A stretch of DNA of 64,000 nt from Saccharothrix ecbatanensis (GTDB lineage: Bacteria; Actinomycetota; Actinomycetes; Mycobacteriales; Pseudonocardiaceae). Both the position numbers and the translations under genes were made by a program. The stretch lies in assembly GCF_014205015.1 (NCBI RefSeq), contig NZ_JACHMO010000001.1, forward strand, positions 7,936,001 to 8,000,000. Reading direction: 5' to 3'. Below the pieces are notes generated by a model that worked only from the letters and a program-made list of their open reading frames with translations, was not told the DNA's origin and did no database searches. Below, piece after piece: positions 53,948 to 64,000 of this stretch (position 1 is its first letter; every line of letters begins with the position of its first letter).

Positions 53948-54008
53948 CCGGACGAGGGTAGGGATGAGGCACACTTGTCCCGACCGCAGGCATCACCGAG
54001 GAGGAACC

Positions 54009-54194
54009 GTGGCCAAGGCCCGCCCCGAGCGCATCGACCCGCACTGGCCGGAGCCGCCGGTCGGCGAAGAGCACCCGGTCACCGAGCTCACCAGTCACCT
54101 CCAGGGCGCGCTGTCCCCGTTCGGCACGACCACCTTCCCGCTGCCGGTCGAAGAGCTGGGCTACCACCACCCTGTGACCGAGATCAACCGCTAG
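54009..54194 (+). CDS. Small conserved hypothetical (61 aa)
   Basis: This 61-aa protein (MAKARPERIDPHWPEPPVGE, VTELTSHLQGALSPFGTTTF, ELGYHHPVTEINR) has no known domain. GTG 54009 is preceded by GAGGAGGAACC, an excellent Shine-Dalgarno, and is followed by a terminator hairpin, so it is a real monocistronic gene. Its position between the XPB-associated gene and moaC recalls the small Rv0863 of M. tuberculosis, but homology cannot be claimed. Confidence 0.75.
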   Translation: MAKARPERIDPHWPEPPVGEEHPVTELTSHLQGALSPFGTTTFPLPVEELGYHHPVTEINR

Positions 54195-54201
54195 CACCCG
54201 G

Positions 54202-54229
54202 ACGCGCGCGGCCGTCGAGCCGCGCGCGT
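54202..54229 (+). terminator. Hairpin terminator after the 61-aa gene
   Basis: ACGCGCGCGGC (54202-54212), loop CGTCGA, GCCGCGCGCGT (54219-54229): a perfect 11-bp stem 7 nt after the stop codon. Confidence 0.8.
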
Positions 54230-54290
54230 TCCGTATTCCGGCGCGGACTACTCTCGAACCCTCTTGAGCTGTGCTGTTCTGGGAGGTTCG

Positions 54291-55679
<1,389 letters not shown>

Positions 55680-55782
55680 CCCAGACCTCACCACCACGCG
55701 AGGTCGCGAGCGGTCGACTTCCCAGGCGACCGAGCCGCCGTCTGCGGAGCAGCGGCCATTGAGCACCGCCTAGCATCACAAC

Positions 55783-56253
55783 ATGACTCAGTTCACCCAC
55801 TTGGACGCTTCCGGTGCGGCGCGGATGGTCGATGTGTCGGAGAAGGAGCCCACCGCGCGGACGGCGGTCGCTTCCGGTGTGCTGCGCACGACGGCCGAGG
55901 TGGTGGGGTTGTTGGGGAGCGACACCCTGCCGAAGGGTGACGCGCTGGCCACGGCCCGGATCGCCGGGATCATGGCGGCCAAGCGGACCTGGGAGTTGGT
56001 GCCGCTGTGTCACCCGATCGCGTTGTCCAGCGTGAAGGTGGACCTGGTGTTGGGCGACGCCGAGGTGCGCATCACGGCGACCGTCCGCACCACGGACCGC
56101 ACGGGCGTGGAGATGGAAGCCCTGACGGCGGTCTCCGTGGCCGGGCTGACGCTGCACGACATGGTGAAGGCGGTCGATCCGGCGGCGTCCCTGGACGCGG
56201 TGCGGGTGGAGCGCAAGGAGGGCGGCAAGACCGGCCTCTGGGAGCGGAAGTGA
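55783..56253 (+). CDS. moaC: Cyclic pyranopterin monophosphate synthase MoaC
   Basis: This 156-aa MoaC, which with MoaA converts GTP into cPMP, shows MVDVSEKEPTARTAVASGVL, PLCHPIALSSVKVDL (with the catalytic His region), GVEMEALTAVSVAGLTLHDM and a VKAVD segment. It overlaps the next gene by 4 bp. It opens a moaC-mog-moaE operon, with the order of M. tuberculosis Rv0864-Rv0866. Confidence 0.97.
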   Translation: MTQFTHLDASGAARMVDVSEKEPTARTAVASGVLRTTAEVVGLLGSDTLPKGDALATARIAGIMAAKRTWELVPLCHPIALSSVKVDLVLGDAEVRITATVRTTDRTGVEMEALTAVSVAGLTLHDMVKAVDPAASLDAVRVERKEGGKTGLWERK

Positions 56254-56753
56254 CCTCCGACGTGCGTCCCGAGGCCGCGTCGAGGACCGGCCGTGTGATC
56301 ACGGCGTCGAACCGGGCGTCGGCGGGCGTGTACGCGGACCGCGGCGGGCCGATCATCGCCGACTGGCTGCGTGAACGCGGCTACGACGTGCCGGACCCGG
56401 TGGTCGTGCCGGACGGCGAGCCGGTCGCGGAGGCGTTGCGGGCGGCCGTCGCGGACGGTGTCGCGGTGGTCGTCACGACCGGTGGCACGGGCATCAGCCC
56501 CACCGACCGCACACCGGAGGCGACCCGGTCCGTGCTGGACTTCGAGGTGCCGGGTGTGGCGGACGCCATCCGCATGTCAGGCTGGCCACGGGTGCCCACC
56601 GCCGTGCTGTCGCGCGGGGTGGCGGGTGTCGCCGGCCGCACGTTCGTGGTGAACCTGCCCGGCTCGACCGGCGGGGTCCGGGACGGGCTGGACGTGCTGG
56701 CGACCCTGCTGGAGCACGCCGTCGACCAGGTTGCCGGAGGTGACCACTCATGA
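56250..56753 (+). CDS. mog: Molybdopterin adenylyltransferase (MogA/MoaB family)
   Basis: This 167-aa enzyme activates molybdopterin by AMP transfer before MoeA. It contains GRVITASNRASAGVYADRGG, VVTTGGTGISPTDRTPEATR (the family signature) and LPGSTGGVRDGLDVL. GTG 56250 overlaps moaC (GTGA), and its stop overlaps moaE (ATGA). Confidence 0.94.
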   Translation: MTSDVRPEAASRTGRVITASNRASAGVYADRGGPIIADWLRERGYDVPDPVVVPDGEPVAEALRAAVADGVAVVVTTGGTGISPTDRTPEATRSVLDFEVPGVADAIRMSGWPRVPTAVLSRGVAGVAGRTFVVNLPGSTGGVRDGLDVLATLLEHAVDQVAGGDHS

Positions 56754-57175
56754 CCGAGATCCTGCGCGCGACCGTCAGCGATCAGCCGCTGTCGGTGGAG
56801 GAGCACGCCAAGCTCGTGGAGCACGCGGCGGCGGGGGCGGTGGTGACGTTCGCCGGGGTGGTGCGCGACCACGACCACGGGCGTTCGGTTCGCGAACTGG
56901 AGTACGTCGGGCACCCGACGGCCGGCGCCGTGGTCGCCGAGGTGGTGGCGGACGTCGTGGCCCGGTTCGAGGGCGTCCGCGCGGTCGCCGTGTCGCACCG
57001 GGTCGGACCGCTGGCGATCGGGGACGTGGCGCTGGCGTGCGCGGTGTCCGCGGAGCACCGGGCCGAGGCCTTCGCGGTGTGCTCGGAACTCGTCGACGAG
57101 GTGAAGCGGCGGCTGCCCGTGTGGAAGCGGCAGGTCTTCGCCGACGGCACCGACGAGTGGGTCAACATGCCCTGA
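56750..57175 (+). CDS. moaE: Molybdopterin synthase catalytic subunit MoaE
   Basis: This 141-aa large subunit of MPT synthase takes sulfur from MoaD thiocarboxylate. Typical parts are GAVVTFAGVVRDHDHGRSVR, LEYVGHPTAGAVVAEVVAD, VSHRVGPLAIGDVALACAVS and KRRLPVWKRQVFADGTDEWV, which includes the catalytic Lys. ATG 56750 overlaps mog. It ends at a convergent terminator. Confidence 0.97.
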   Translation: MTEILRATVSDQPLSVEEHAKLVEHAAAGAVVTFAGVVRDHDHGRSVRELEYVGHPTAGAVVAEVVADVVARFEGVRAVAVSHRVGPLAIGDVALACAVSAEHRAEAFAVCSELVDEVKRRLPVWKRQVFADGTDEWVNMP

Positions 57176-57240
57176 ATCGGCATGCACTGAATCAAAGGGC
57201 GGCCGGGTTCAGGGAACCGAATCAGGCCTGGAACGGGTTG

Positions 57241-57278
57241 GGGACCCCGGACCGCCGAGGGGGGCGGTCCGAGGTCCC
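57241..57278. terminator. Bidirectional hairpin between moaE and rpf
   Basis: GGACCCCGGACCGCC (57242-57256) pairs with GGCGGTCCGAGGTCC (57263-57277) apart from a two-base internal mismatch, around a 6-nt loop. It lies between convergent genes. Confidence 0.85.
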
Positions 57279-57313
57279 TGTTCCGTGGTGCGCCGGCTCT
57301 CGCCGACCGGAGA

Positions 57314-58215
<902 letters not shown>

Positions 58216-58360
58216 GTAACGCGTGCGGGTGACGCCACGAACGCGACGTTTATCGAGGTCAGGGCACCGTTATCGGTCTGTTTCCGTACCGAGATCCACC
58301 GAGATCAATCACGTTCGGTGAGGTATAGCTCACCCGTTAACCCGTAAGTGGAGGTCGCAC

Positions 58361-58615
58361 TCATCCCCCGGCGAAGGGAGGCAACACGTCCAGTTGCGCC
58401 CCGGTCGACACGGGCGTGTCGTGATCGCGGACGGCCACCCCATCGAGAAGGAAGCTGCACGCGGGCAGAACGCGCCCCAACCGGTCACCGTGTCGCACCC
58501 GAAGAGCCTCGATCGCGGACGCCACGGTGGCGCCGTCACCGGACAGCTCGACGCTCTCGTCGGCGACGCCCGCCGCCGCCCGCGCACCCGCGAAGTACCG
58601 CACCGACAGCCGCAA
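58361..58615 (-). CDS. moaD: Molybdopterin synthase sulfur carrier subunit MoaD
   Basis: This 84-aa ubiquitin-like protein ends in PPFAGG, the C-terminal Gly-Gly that becomes thiocarboxylated. It begins MRLSVRYFAGARAAAGVADE and contains LLDGVAVRDHDTPVSTGAQL. Start TTG 58615 has GGAGG 7 nt upstream, inside the end of moaA; the gap between moaA stop and moaD start is 1 nt. It works with MoaE on the opposite strand. Confidence 0.95.
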   Translation of the reverse strand: MRLSVRYFAGARAAAGVADESVELSGDGATVASAIEALRVRHGDRLGRVLPACSFLLDGVAVRDHDTPVSTGAQLDVLPPFAGG

Positions 58616-58616
58616 C

Positions 58617-59675
58617 TCAGCCTCCGATCGCGCTCATGGGACGGTCCGGCTGGCTGAACCCGGCCGTGTTGATGCCGTGCCCGGCCGCCTTGGCCCACGA
58701 GTTCCCGCGCCACTTCCCGGCGATCTCCTCGTCCGACGCGCCACCGCGCAGCAGGGACCGCAGATCGGTCTCCGACTGGCTGAACAGGCAGTTCCGCACC
58801 TGGCCGTCGGCGGTGAGCCGGGTCCGGTCGCAGGCCGCGCAGAACGGGCGGGTCACCGACGCGATCACGCCGACCACGGCCGGACCGCCGTCCACCAGCC
58901 ACCGCTCGGCGGGCGCGCCGCCCCGGTCGCCCGGCTCGGGCGTCAGCGTGAAACCGGTGCGCAGGGCGGCCAGGATCTCCTCGGCGGTCACCATGTCGTC
59001 CCGGTTCCAGCCGTGCTGCGGGTCCAGCGGCATCTGCTCGATGAACCGCAGCTGGTAGCCGTTGTCCAGGCAGTACCGGAGCAGCGGCACGGCCTCGTCC
59101 TCGTTCACGCCGCGCATCAGCACAGTGTTCACCTTGACCGGCGTCAACCCGGCCTCCCGGGCCGCGGCCAGCCCCGCGAACACGTCCGACAGCCGGTTGC
59201 GCCTGGTCAGCTCGTGGAACCGGGCCGGGTCGAGGGTGTCCAGCGAGACGTTCACCCGGTCGAGGCCCGCGGCCACCAGCCCGGCGGCCCGCCGCGCCAA
59301 CGTCAACCCGTTCGTGGTCATCGAGATGCGCGGTCGGGGCGTCAGCGCCGCGGTCGCCGCGATCACGTCGTCGAGGTCGGGTCTGAGCAGCGGCTCGCCG
59401 CCGGTGAACCGGATGTCGGTCACGCCGAGGCGGGTCACCGCGATGCCGATGAGCCTGGTCAGCTCGGCTCCGGTGAGGAGCTCGGGCTTCGGCAGCCAGT
59501 CGAGGCCCTCGGCGGGCATGCAGTATGTGCAACGCAGGTTGCACCGGTCGGTCAACGACACGCGCAGGTCGGTGGCGATCCGGCCGAACCGGTCCACCAG
59601 CAGTGGTGAGTCCGGCCGTCCGGACGTGTCCGGGTTGCCGCGCACGACGGGTAGCCCCAACTCGACAGCTGTCAC
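58617..59675 (-). CDS. moaA: GTP 3',8-cyclase MoaA (radical SAM)
   Basis: This 352-aa radical SAM enzyme rearranges GTP in the first step of Moco synthesis. The N-terminal [4Fe-4S] motif is SLTDRCNLRCTYCMPAEGL (C-x3-C-x2-C) and the C-terminal cluster motif is RPFCAACDRTRLTADGQVRN, with a third Cys in NCLFSQ. It also has RFTGGEPLLRP and ends in the activating Gly-Gly (MSAIGG). The start is ATG 59675. It forms an operon with moaD. Confidence 0.97.
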   Translation of the reverse strand: MTAVELGLPVVRGNPDTSGRPDSPLLVDRFGRIATDLRVSLTDRCNLRCTYCMPAEGLDWLPKPELLTGAELTRLIGIAVTRLGVTDIRFTGGEPLLRPDLDDVIAATAALTPRPRISMTTNGLTLARRAAGLVAAGLDRVNVSLDTLDPARFHELTRRNRLSDVFAGLAAAREAGLTPVKVNTVLMRGVNEDEAVPLLRYCLDNGYQLRFIEQMPLDPQHGWNRDDMVTAEEILAALRTGFTLTPEPGDRGGAPAERWLVDGGPAVVGVIASVTRPFCAACDRTRLTADGQVRNCLFSQSETDLRSLLRGGASDEEIAGKWRGNSWAKAAGHGINTAGFSQPDRPMSAIGG

Positions 59676-59791
59676 CCCTACCAGGGTAATCGGCTCACAC
59701 TTGTGGGTGCTGGGAGAAATGGGGGATGGCCGGGCGCGGCGAGGTGGACGAGGATGCCGATCCGCGCGCCGCGAACGCTAAATTGCCTGCC

Positions 59792-60256
59792 ATGACCAGT
59801 GAGCACGACGTGCCCGCCGACGTGCTGGAGCGGTTCAGCGCCTACGCGCGCGAGAGCAGCGCGCTCACCGTCCTGTTCCACAGCCGGGTGGCCGAGCAGA
59901 TGGGCCTGTCCCCGACCGACGAGAAGTGCCTGGACCTGGCGATGCGCGCGGACGGCCCGATCACGGCCGGCCGGATCGCCGAGCTGTCCGGCCTGTCCAC
60001 CGGCGCGGTGACCGGCGTGATCGACCGGCTGGAACGCGCGGGGTACGTGCGGCGCGTGCGTGACCCGCACGACCGGCGGAAAGTGCTGGTAGAGGTCACG
60101 GTGGGGGACGAGGGGAAGTTCGAGCACCTCTTCGCGGGCGCCCAGGAGACCCTGCGCGAGGTGCTGTCCCGCTTCACCCCCGAGGAGCGGGACGTGCTGG
60201 AGCGGTACAACCAGATCCTCATCGAGACGTTCCGCCGGCACGTGATCGACCGCTGA
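59792..60256 (+). CDS. MarR family transcriptional regulator
   Basis: This 154-aa winged-helix regulator has ITAGRIAELSGLSTGAVTGV as the recognition helix-turn-helix and LERAGYVRRVRDPHDRRKVL as the wing. Start ATG 59792 (MTSEHDVPADV) has no Shine-Dalgarno, and TAAATT (59779-59784) is a -10-like hexamer 7 nt before, so the transcript may be leaderless. It is divergent from moaA and 18 bp before the HAD gene, which may be its target. Confidence 0.9.
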   Translation: MTSEHDVPADVLERFSAYARESSALTVLFHSRVAEQMGLSPTDEKCLDLAMRADGPITAGRIAELSGLSTGAVTGVIDRLERAGYVRRVRDPHDRRKVLVEVTVGDEGKFEHLFAGAQETLREVLSRFTPEERDVLERYNQILIETFRRHVIDR

Positions 60257-60274
60257 GCCGGCAGCATTGCGCGC

Positions 60275-61069
60275 ATGGCCGCTCAGTGGAACTACCTGAT
60301 GGACATGGACGGCGTGCTCGTGCACGAGGAGCACCCGATCCCGGGCTCCGGCGAGTTCGTCGCCGAGCTGACCGCGAACGACATCCCGTTCATGGTGCTC
60401 ACGAACAACTCCATCTACACCCAGCGCGACCTGCGCGCCCGGCTCGTCCGCACGGGCCTGGACGTGCCCGAGGCCGCGATCTGGACCTCCGCGCTGGCCA
60501 CCGCGAAGTTCCTCGACTCGCAGCGGCCCGGCGGTTCGGCGTACGTGATCGGCGAGGCGGGCCTGACCACGGCGCTGCACGAGATCGGGTACGTGCTCAC
60601 CGACCGCGACCCGGACTACGTGGTCCTCGGCGAGACCCGCACCTACAGCTTCACCGCGATCACGAAGGCGATCCGGCTGGTGGAGCAGGGCGCGAAGTTC
60701 ATCGCGACGAACCCGGACGCCACCGGCCCGTCCCGCGAGGGCTCGCTGCCCGCCACGGGCTCGATCGCCGCGCTGATCGAACGCGCCACCGGCCGCGCGC
60801 CCTACTACGTGGGCAAGCCGAACCCGTTGATGATGAGGTCGGCGCTGCGCGCGCTCGGCGCCCACTCCGAGACGACGCTGATGATCGGCGACCGGATGGA
60901 CACCGACGTGCGCGCCGGCCTGGAGGCGGGCCTGCGCACGATCCTGGTGCTCACCGGCATCTCGGCCGAGTCGACCGCCGAGCTGTACCCGTACCGGCCG
61001 ACGCGGGTGCTCAAGTCCATCGCGGACCTGGTCGGTCACTCCGCCGACCCGTTCCCGGATGGGATCTGA
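60275..61069 (+). CDS. HAD-IIA sugar phosphatase (NagD-like)
   Basis: This 264-aa HAD-superfamily IIA hydrolase has motif I LMDMDGVLVHEEHPIPG with nucleophile and acid Asp (residues about 9 and 11), motif II VLTNNS, motif III GKPNPLMM (Lys) and motif IV IGDRMDTDVRAGLEAGL. NagD-type enzymes dephosphorylate nucleotides or sugar phosphates. Start ATG 60275 is 18 bp after the MarR gene. The substrate is unknown. Confidence 0.9.
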   Translation: MAAQWNYLMDMDGVLVHEEHPIPGSGEFVAELTANDIPFMVLTNNSIYTQRDLRARLVRTGLDVPEAAIWTSALATAKFLDSQRPGGSAYVIGEAGLTTALHEIGYVLTDRDPDYVVLGETRTYSFTAITKAIRLVEQGAKFIATNPDATGPSREGSLPATGSIAALIERATGRAPYYVGKPNPLMMRSALRALGAHSETTLMIGDRMDTDVRAGLEAGLRTILVLTGISAESTAELYPYRPTRVLKSIADLVGHSADPFPDGI

Positions 61070-61120
61070 CACGGATGGGATCTGACACCGACGGGATCTG
61101 ACACCTGACGGGGTCTGACG
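61056..61120. repeat. Four diverged 16-18 bp repeats after the HAD gene
   Basis: GGATGGGATCTGACAC lies at 61056 and 61074, CGACGGGATCTGACAC at about 61090 and CTGACGGGGTCTGAC at about 61105. The first copy contains the stop codon region of the HAD gene. Confidence 0.8.
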
Positions 61121-61128
61121 GCTCGCGG

Positions 61129-61500
61129 TTATTGCTGCGGCGCCTCGGGCTGGAGCGCGTGGTTGTGCTGGACGACGGCGCGCAGGTGGCTGCCGCGCTG
61201 CTCCGGCGGCCCGACCCGGCGTGACGGTGGACGGTCCGCGGCGGGCATGCGGTTGATCCGGTCGGCCAGGCGTTCGGCCCGGTCGCGCAGCAGCTCCGCA
61301 CGGCCTGTGACCGGGCCGCCACAGGCCGCGCCCAGGCGGTCGAGCAGGTCCGCCTGGAGCCGCAGCCAGTCCACGTGCTGCCACGGGTGCCAGGCGTGCC
61401 CCGCTTCGGCGGCGATGGCCACCATCGCCTCGTCCAGTTCGCCCGCGACCTGTTCGAGTTGCTCTCTCATGGCGAGGAGATGCCGCCGCGCGCCCGTCAT
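61129..61500 (-). CDS. Hypothetical 123-aa protein
   Basis: This soluble protein with helix-rich character (MREQLEQVAGELDEAMVAIA, WLRLQADLLDRLGAACGGPV, ELLRDRAERLADRINRM) matches no domain I know. ATG 61500 (MTGARRHLLAM) is one choice, ATG 61470 or GTG 61527 others; none has a convincing Shine-Dalgarno. It is divergent from the phosphatase gene at 61623. Confidence 0.55.
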   Translation of the reverse strand: MTGARRHLLAMREQLEQVAGELDEAMVAIAAEAGHAWHPWQHVDWLRLQADLLDRLGAACGGPVTGRAELLRDRAERLADRINRMPAADRPPSRRVGPPEQRGSHLRAVVQHNHALQPEAPQQ

Positions 61501-61622
61501 CACGGCATGGGGCCCAATCTCCCCCACACGGGGGAGGCGCGCGGGTGCGTGGCCGAAGCCGCCCGGCGCACGGCTGATCGACTTTTCCGCACCACACCGC
61601 CGCGTCGCTTATCGTCGCGGGT

Positions 61623-62408
61623 GTGGATAGACCGCTCTTCGTGGTCGGCGACGTGCACGGGCACCTCGCCGAGCTGACCCGCGCCCTGCACGCCTCGGAT
61701 CTGGTCGACGCCGACGGCGACTGGTGCGGCGGGGACGCGGAGCTGTGGTTCCTCGGCGACTTCGTCGACCGGGGCCCGGACGGCATCGGCGTGATCGAGT
61801 TCGTGATGCGGCTGGCCGAGCAGAGCGAGGGCCGGGTGGACGCCCTCATCGGCAACCACGAGGTTCTGCTGCTGGGCATGCACCGGTTCGGCGACCGGAA
61901 CGTTCCGGGTGCGCCGACCCCGCGCAGCTTCGCCCGCAGCTGGCTGCTCAACGGCGGCATGCGCAGCGACCAGGACCGCCTCACCGACGCCCACATCGAC
62001 TGGCTGACCAGCCGTCAGGTGCTCACCGAGGTGGACGGCCACCTGCTGATGCACTCCGACACGCTCGCCTACCTGGAGTGGGGCGACACGATCGACGAGG
62101 TCAACGAGGCCGTGTGGGACGTCCTCAAGGGCGACGACCTGGACCACTGGTGGGAGTGCTGGCGGAAGATGACCACCCGCTACGCGTTCCGCGGCCCGGA
62201 CGGCGCGGCGGTGGCGGACGAGCTGCTCGAAGTCCTCGGCGGCCGGGAGGTCGTGCACGGCCACAGCGTCATCGCCGACCAGCTCGGCGTGGCGCCGGAG
62301 CAGATCGACGGCCCGCTGCGGTACGCCGACGGCCGGGTGCTGGCCGTCGACGCGGGCCTCTACAGCGGCGGTCCGTGCCTGGTCGTGGAGCTGGACCACG
62401 ACTACTAG
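61623..62408 (+). CDS. Calcineurin-like metallophosphatase (PPP/ApaH-like)
   Basis: This 261-aa phosphatase carries the three PPP motifs FVVGDVHGHLAELTRALHAS (GDxHG), LGDFVDRGPDGIG (GDxVDRG) and LIGNHEVLLLG (GNHE), and the metal His in VVHGHSVIADQLG. This is the bacterial Ser/Thr phosphatase/diadenosine-tetraphosphatase-like class. GTG 61623 is the start. It could dephosphorylate proteins or nucleotides; no linked kinase is nearby. Confidence 0.88.
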   Translation: MDRPLFVVGDVHGHLAELTRALHASDLVDADGDWCGGDAELWFLGDFVDRGPDGIGVIEFVMRLAEQSEGRVDALIGNHEVLLLGMHRFGDRNVPGAPTPRSFARSWLLNGGMRSDQDRLTDAHIDWLTSRQVLTEVDGHLLMHSDTLAYLEWGDTIDEVNEAVWDVLKGDDLDHWWECWRKMTTRYAFRGPDGAAVADELLEVLGGREVVHGHSVIADQLGVAPEQIDGPLRYADGRVLAVDAGLYSGGPCLVVELDHDY

Positions 62409-62415
62409 GGGCGCT

Positions 62416-62790
62416 CTAGGGCGCGGGGACGATCTCCTTGCCCAGCGGCATCAGGGACACCGGCACCATCTTGAAGTTCGCGATGCCCAGCGGGATGCCG
62501 ATGATCGTCACGCACAGCGCCAGGCCGGTGACGACGTGGCCGATGGCGAGCCAGATGCCCGCGACCACGATCCACACCACGTTGCCGATCAGCGACGCGC
62601 CGCCCGCGCCGGGCCGGTCCACCACCGTGCGACCGAACGGCCACAGCGCGTAGTTCGCGATCCGGAACGACGCCAGCCCCCACGGGATGGTGACGATCAG
62701 CACGCAGCAGATGATGCCGGCGACCGCGTACCCGACGGCCAGCCAGAAGCCGCTCAAGACCAGCCAGATCAGGTTCAAGATGATCCTCAC
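62416..62790 (-). CDS. YccF domain membrane protein
   Basis: This 124-aa inner-membrane protein carries two YccF (DUF307) repeats: LNLIWLVLSGFWLAVGYAVA with FRIANYALWPFGRTV, then NVVWIVVAGIWLAIGHVVTG with FKMVPVSLMPLGKEI. Its function is unknown; the family is broadly conserved. ATG 62790 is a good start. It converges on the phosphatase gene with 7 bp between stops. Confidence 0.92.
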   Translation of the reverse strand: MRIILNLIWLVLSGFWLAVGYAVAGIICCVLIVTIPWGLASFRIANYALWPFGRTVVDRPGAGGASLIGNVVWIVVAGIWLAIGHVVTGLALCVTIIGIPLGIANFKMVPVSLMPLGKEIVPAP

Positions 62791-62822
62791 GTGTCCATCT
62801 TGCCCGATTAAGCTCCGGTCCC

Positions 62823-63782
62823 GTGCCGAACAAACTCCGCTGGGGCGTTGTCGCGACGGGCGGCATCGCCGACGTCGTCACCGGCGACCTCCGCCTGCTG
62901 CCCGATGTCGAAGTGCTCGCGGTGTCGTCCCGCGCGCTGCCCAAGGCCGAAGCGTTCGCGGCCAAGCACGAGATCCCGCGTGCCTACGGCGACTACAAGG
63001 ACCTCCTCGCCGACCCGGACGTGGACGTCGTCTACGTGGCGACGCCGCACGTCCAGCACCACGAGGTGACGCGTGCGGCGTTGGAGGCGGGCAAGCACGT
63101 GCTGTGCGAGAAGCCCGCCACGCTCACGCTGCCGCACCTCCAGGACGTGGTGGACCTCGCGCGCGAGCGCGGCCTGTTCTTCATGGAGGCCATCTGGAGC
63201 CGCTTCAACCCGCTCACCGTGAAGCTCCGCGAAGTGGTCGCGGAAGGCGCGATCGGCGAGATCCGATCGGTTCGGGCCGACTTCGGGTTCACCCTCGAGC
63301 ACGACCCGGCCCACCGGCTGTGGAACCGGGCCCTCGGCGGCGGCTCGCTGTTCGACCTGGGCATCTACCCGGTGTCGTTCGCCCACATGCTGCTCGGCGA
63401 ACCGGAGACCGTCGCCGCGCACGGTTCCCTGGTCGACGGCGTCGACGCCGAGGTCGGGATGCTCCTCGGCTACCCCGGCGGCGAGACCGCTCTGCTGGCG
63501 TCGTCGCTGGTCAGCCCGCTGCTGTCGAGGGCGGCCGTGTACGGGACGCGTGGCCTGGTGGAGCTGCCGGGCATGCACCACGCCCCGACCGCCATCCTCG
63601 TGAACGGGGTGGAGCACCGGGCGGAGATCGAGGGCGCCGGGTACGTGCCGCAGCTGCGCGAGGTCGTCGCGCGGGTGAAGGCCGGTGAGGTGGAGAGCCC
63701 GTCGATCTCGCACGCCGAGTCGCTGGCGATCCTGCGCACCATGACCAAGGTCGCCGACCAGGTCGGCCTCGGCTACGACTAG
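62823..63782 (+). CDS. Gfo/Idh/MocA family NAD(P)-dependent oxidoreductase
   Basis: This 319-aa oxidoreductase has the N-terminal Rossmann fold (LRWGVVATGGIADVVTGDLR, with YVATPHVQHHEVTRAALEAG) and the family motif VLCEKPATLTLPHLQDVVDL, where the Glu-Lys-Pro Lys is catalytic. The C-terminal domain contains GGGSLFDLGIYPVSFAHMLL. It resembles trans-1,2-dihydrobenzene-diol or glucose-fructose oxidoreductases, but the substrate is not readable. GTG 62823 is the start. Confidence 0.93.
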   Translation: MPNKLRWGVVATGGIADVVTGDLRLLPDVEVLAVSSRALPKAEAFAAKHEIPRAYGDYKDLLADPDVDVVYVATPHVQHHEVTRAALEAGKHVLCEKPATLTLPHLQDVVDLARERGLFFMEAIWSRFNPLTVKLREVVAEGAIGEIRSVRADFGFTLEHDPAHRLWNRALGGGSLFDLGIYPVSFAHMLLGEPETVAAHGSLVDGVDAEVGMLLGYPGGETALLASSLVSPLLSRAAVYGTRGLVELPGMHHAPTAILVNGVEHRAEIEGAGYVPQLREVVARVKAGEVESPSISHAESLAILRTMTKVADQVGLGYD

Positions 63783-63786
63783 CCAC

Positions 63787-64000
63787 TCACCCGTCCCGGC
63801 CCGCGGCCAGCAGCGCTTCCGTCACGTGCACGACCGCCTCGATCGGGCGGCTGCCCGGCGTGAGCAGGTGGCTCAACGCCATCCGCACGATCGTCTCGGC
63901 GATCAGGTGCACCCGCGGGTCGGGCAGGTCGGGCCAGTGCCGCCGGATGTGCCGGGCGAACACCGAGGTGGCGAGCTTGAGCACCGGCCGGCCCCTGGTG
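63787..64000 (-). CDS. TetR family regulator, C-terminal part (partial)
   Basis: The visible 71 codons (GRPVLKLATSVFARHIRRHW, AETIVRMALSHLLTPGSRPI, then EAVVHVTEALLAAGRDG) match the end of a TetR-type ligand domain. The helix-turn-helix lies beyond the window edge. It converges on the oxidoreductase gene with a 4-bp gap. Confidence 0.7.
   Translation of the reverse strand, partial: TRGRPVLKLATSVFARHIRRHWPDLPDPRVHLIAETIVRMALSHLLTPGSRPIEAVVHVTEALLAAGRDG

Overview
The window is chromosomal DNA of a high-GC actinobacterium, most likely a Pseudonocardiales member (Saccharothrix/Lentzea/Actinosynnema-like). This is inferred from the strong G+C bias at third codon positions, frequent GTG/TTG starts with GTGA/ATGA overlaps, a four-gene conservon (kinase, roadblock, DUF742, GTPase), an Rpf-LysM protein, XRE+DUF397 pairs, LppU-type lipoproteins and a CIRCE-controlled groEL with a GGMDF tail. 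No rRNA, tRNA or CRISPR array was found.

Layout. 1-6.2 kb: partial moeA, an AIM24-family protein, a cold-shock protein, a membrane Ser/Thr kinase, groEL behind two CIRCE operators, and a phosphodiesterase. 6.2-8.3 kb: a 17-bp tandem array and an ECF sigma factor translationally coupled to a small protein. 8.3-13.5 kb: a chitobiose/GlcNAc module (cutC, dasA-dasB-dasC-like ABC transporter, GH20 hexosaminidase). Two GGTCTAGACC palindromes matching the DasR operator (dre) abut the cutC start codon and contain its stop codon. 13.5-16.5 kb: PspC, a quinone-oxidoreductase-like enzyme and a divergent AraC regulator overlapping a MoxR ATPase.

16.47-24.03 kb: a seven-gene reverse-strand defence island. 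It runs from a C5-cytosine methyltransferase through a GIY-YIG restriction enzyme, a Vsr nickase, an unrecognised 280-aa protein, a ParB-like protein and an SNF2-type helicase to a DUF3883/PD-(D/E)XK nuclease. It sits exactly between the moxR and VWA genes of a molybdenum-hydroxylase operon; its last stop codon abuts the moxR stop codon with no spacer. This composition is the best candidate here for an undescribed system: the type II R-M-V triad is familiar, but the ParB/SNF2/DUF3883/unknown module coupled to it is not one I can name.

24.1-32.0 kb: the rest of the molybdenum-hydroxylase operon (VWA, XdhC, form-II small, large and medium subunits, CoxG) ending in a CapA lipoprotein that appears to start at CTG. 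32.1-40.8 kb: MenC, a Tat-exported amine oxidase, a thiamine-diphosphate enzyme, a membrane protein, an XRE/DUF397 pair and an XPB-type helicase. 41-43.7 kb: four tandem LppU-like paralogues. 43.8-50.4 kb: an orphan substrate-binding lipoprotein divergent from a conservon whose kinase has a NIT sensor domain. 50.4-59.7 kb: an XPB-associated protein, DEDDh exonuclease, malic enzyme, moaC-mog-moaE, and convergently moaA-moaD plus rpf. This keeps the order of Mycobacterium tuberculosis Rv0861c-Rv0869c with insertions. 59.7-64 kb: MarR, a HAD-IIA phosphatase, a metallophosphatase, YccF, a Gfo/Idh/MocA oxidoreductase and a partial TetR gene.

Functional links. Molybdenum cofactor genes at both ends (moeA; moaACDE/mog) would supply the Mo-hydroxylase in the middle, with MoxR/VWA/XdhC as maturation factors and CoxG as membrane anchor. 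The das module imports chitin-derived sugars and hydrolyses them inside the cell. The rpf leader carries a CRP-like site and a possible c-di-AMP riboswitch.
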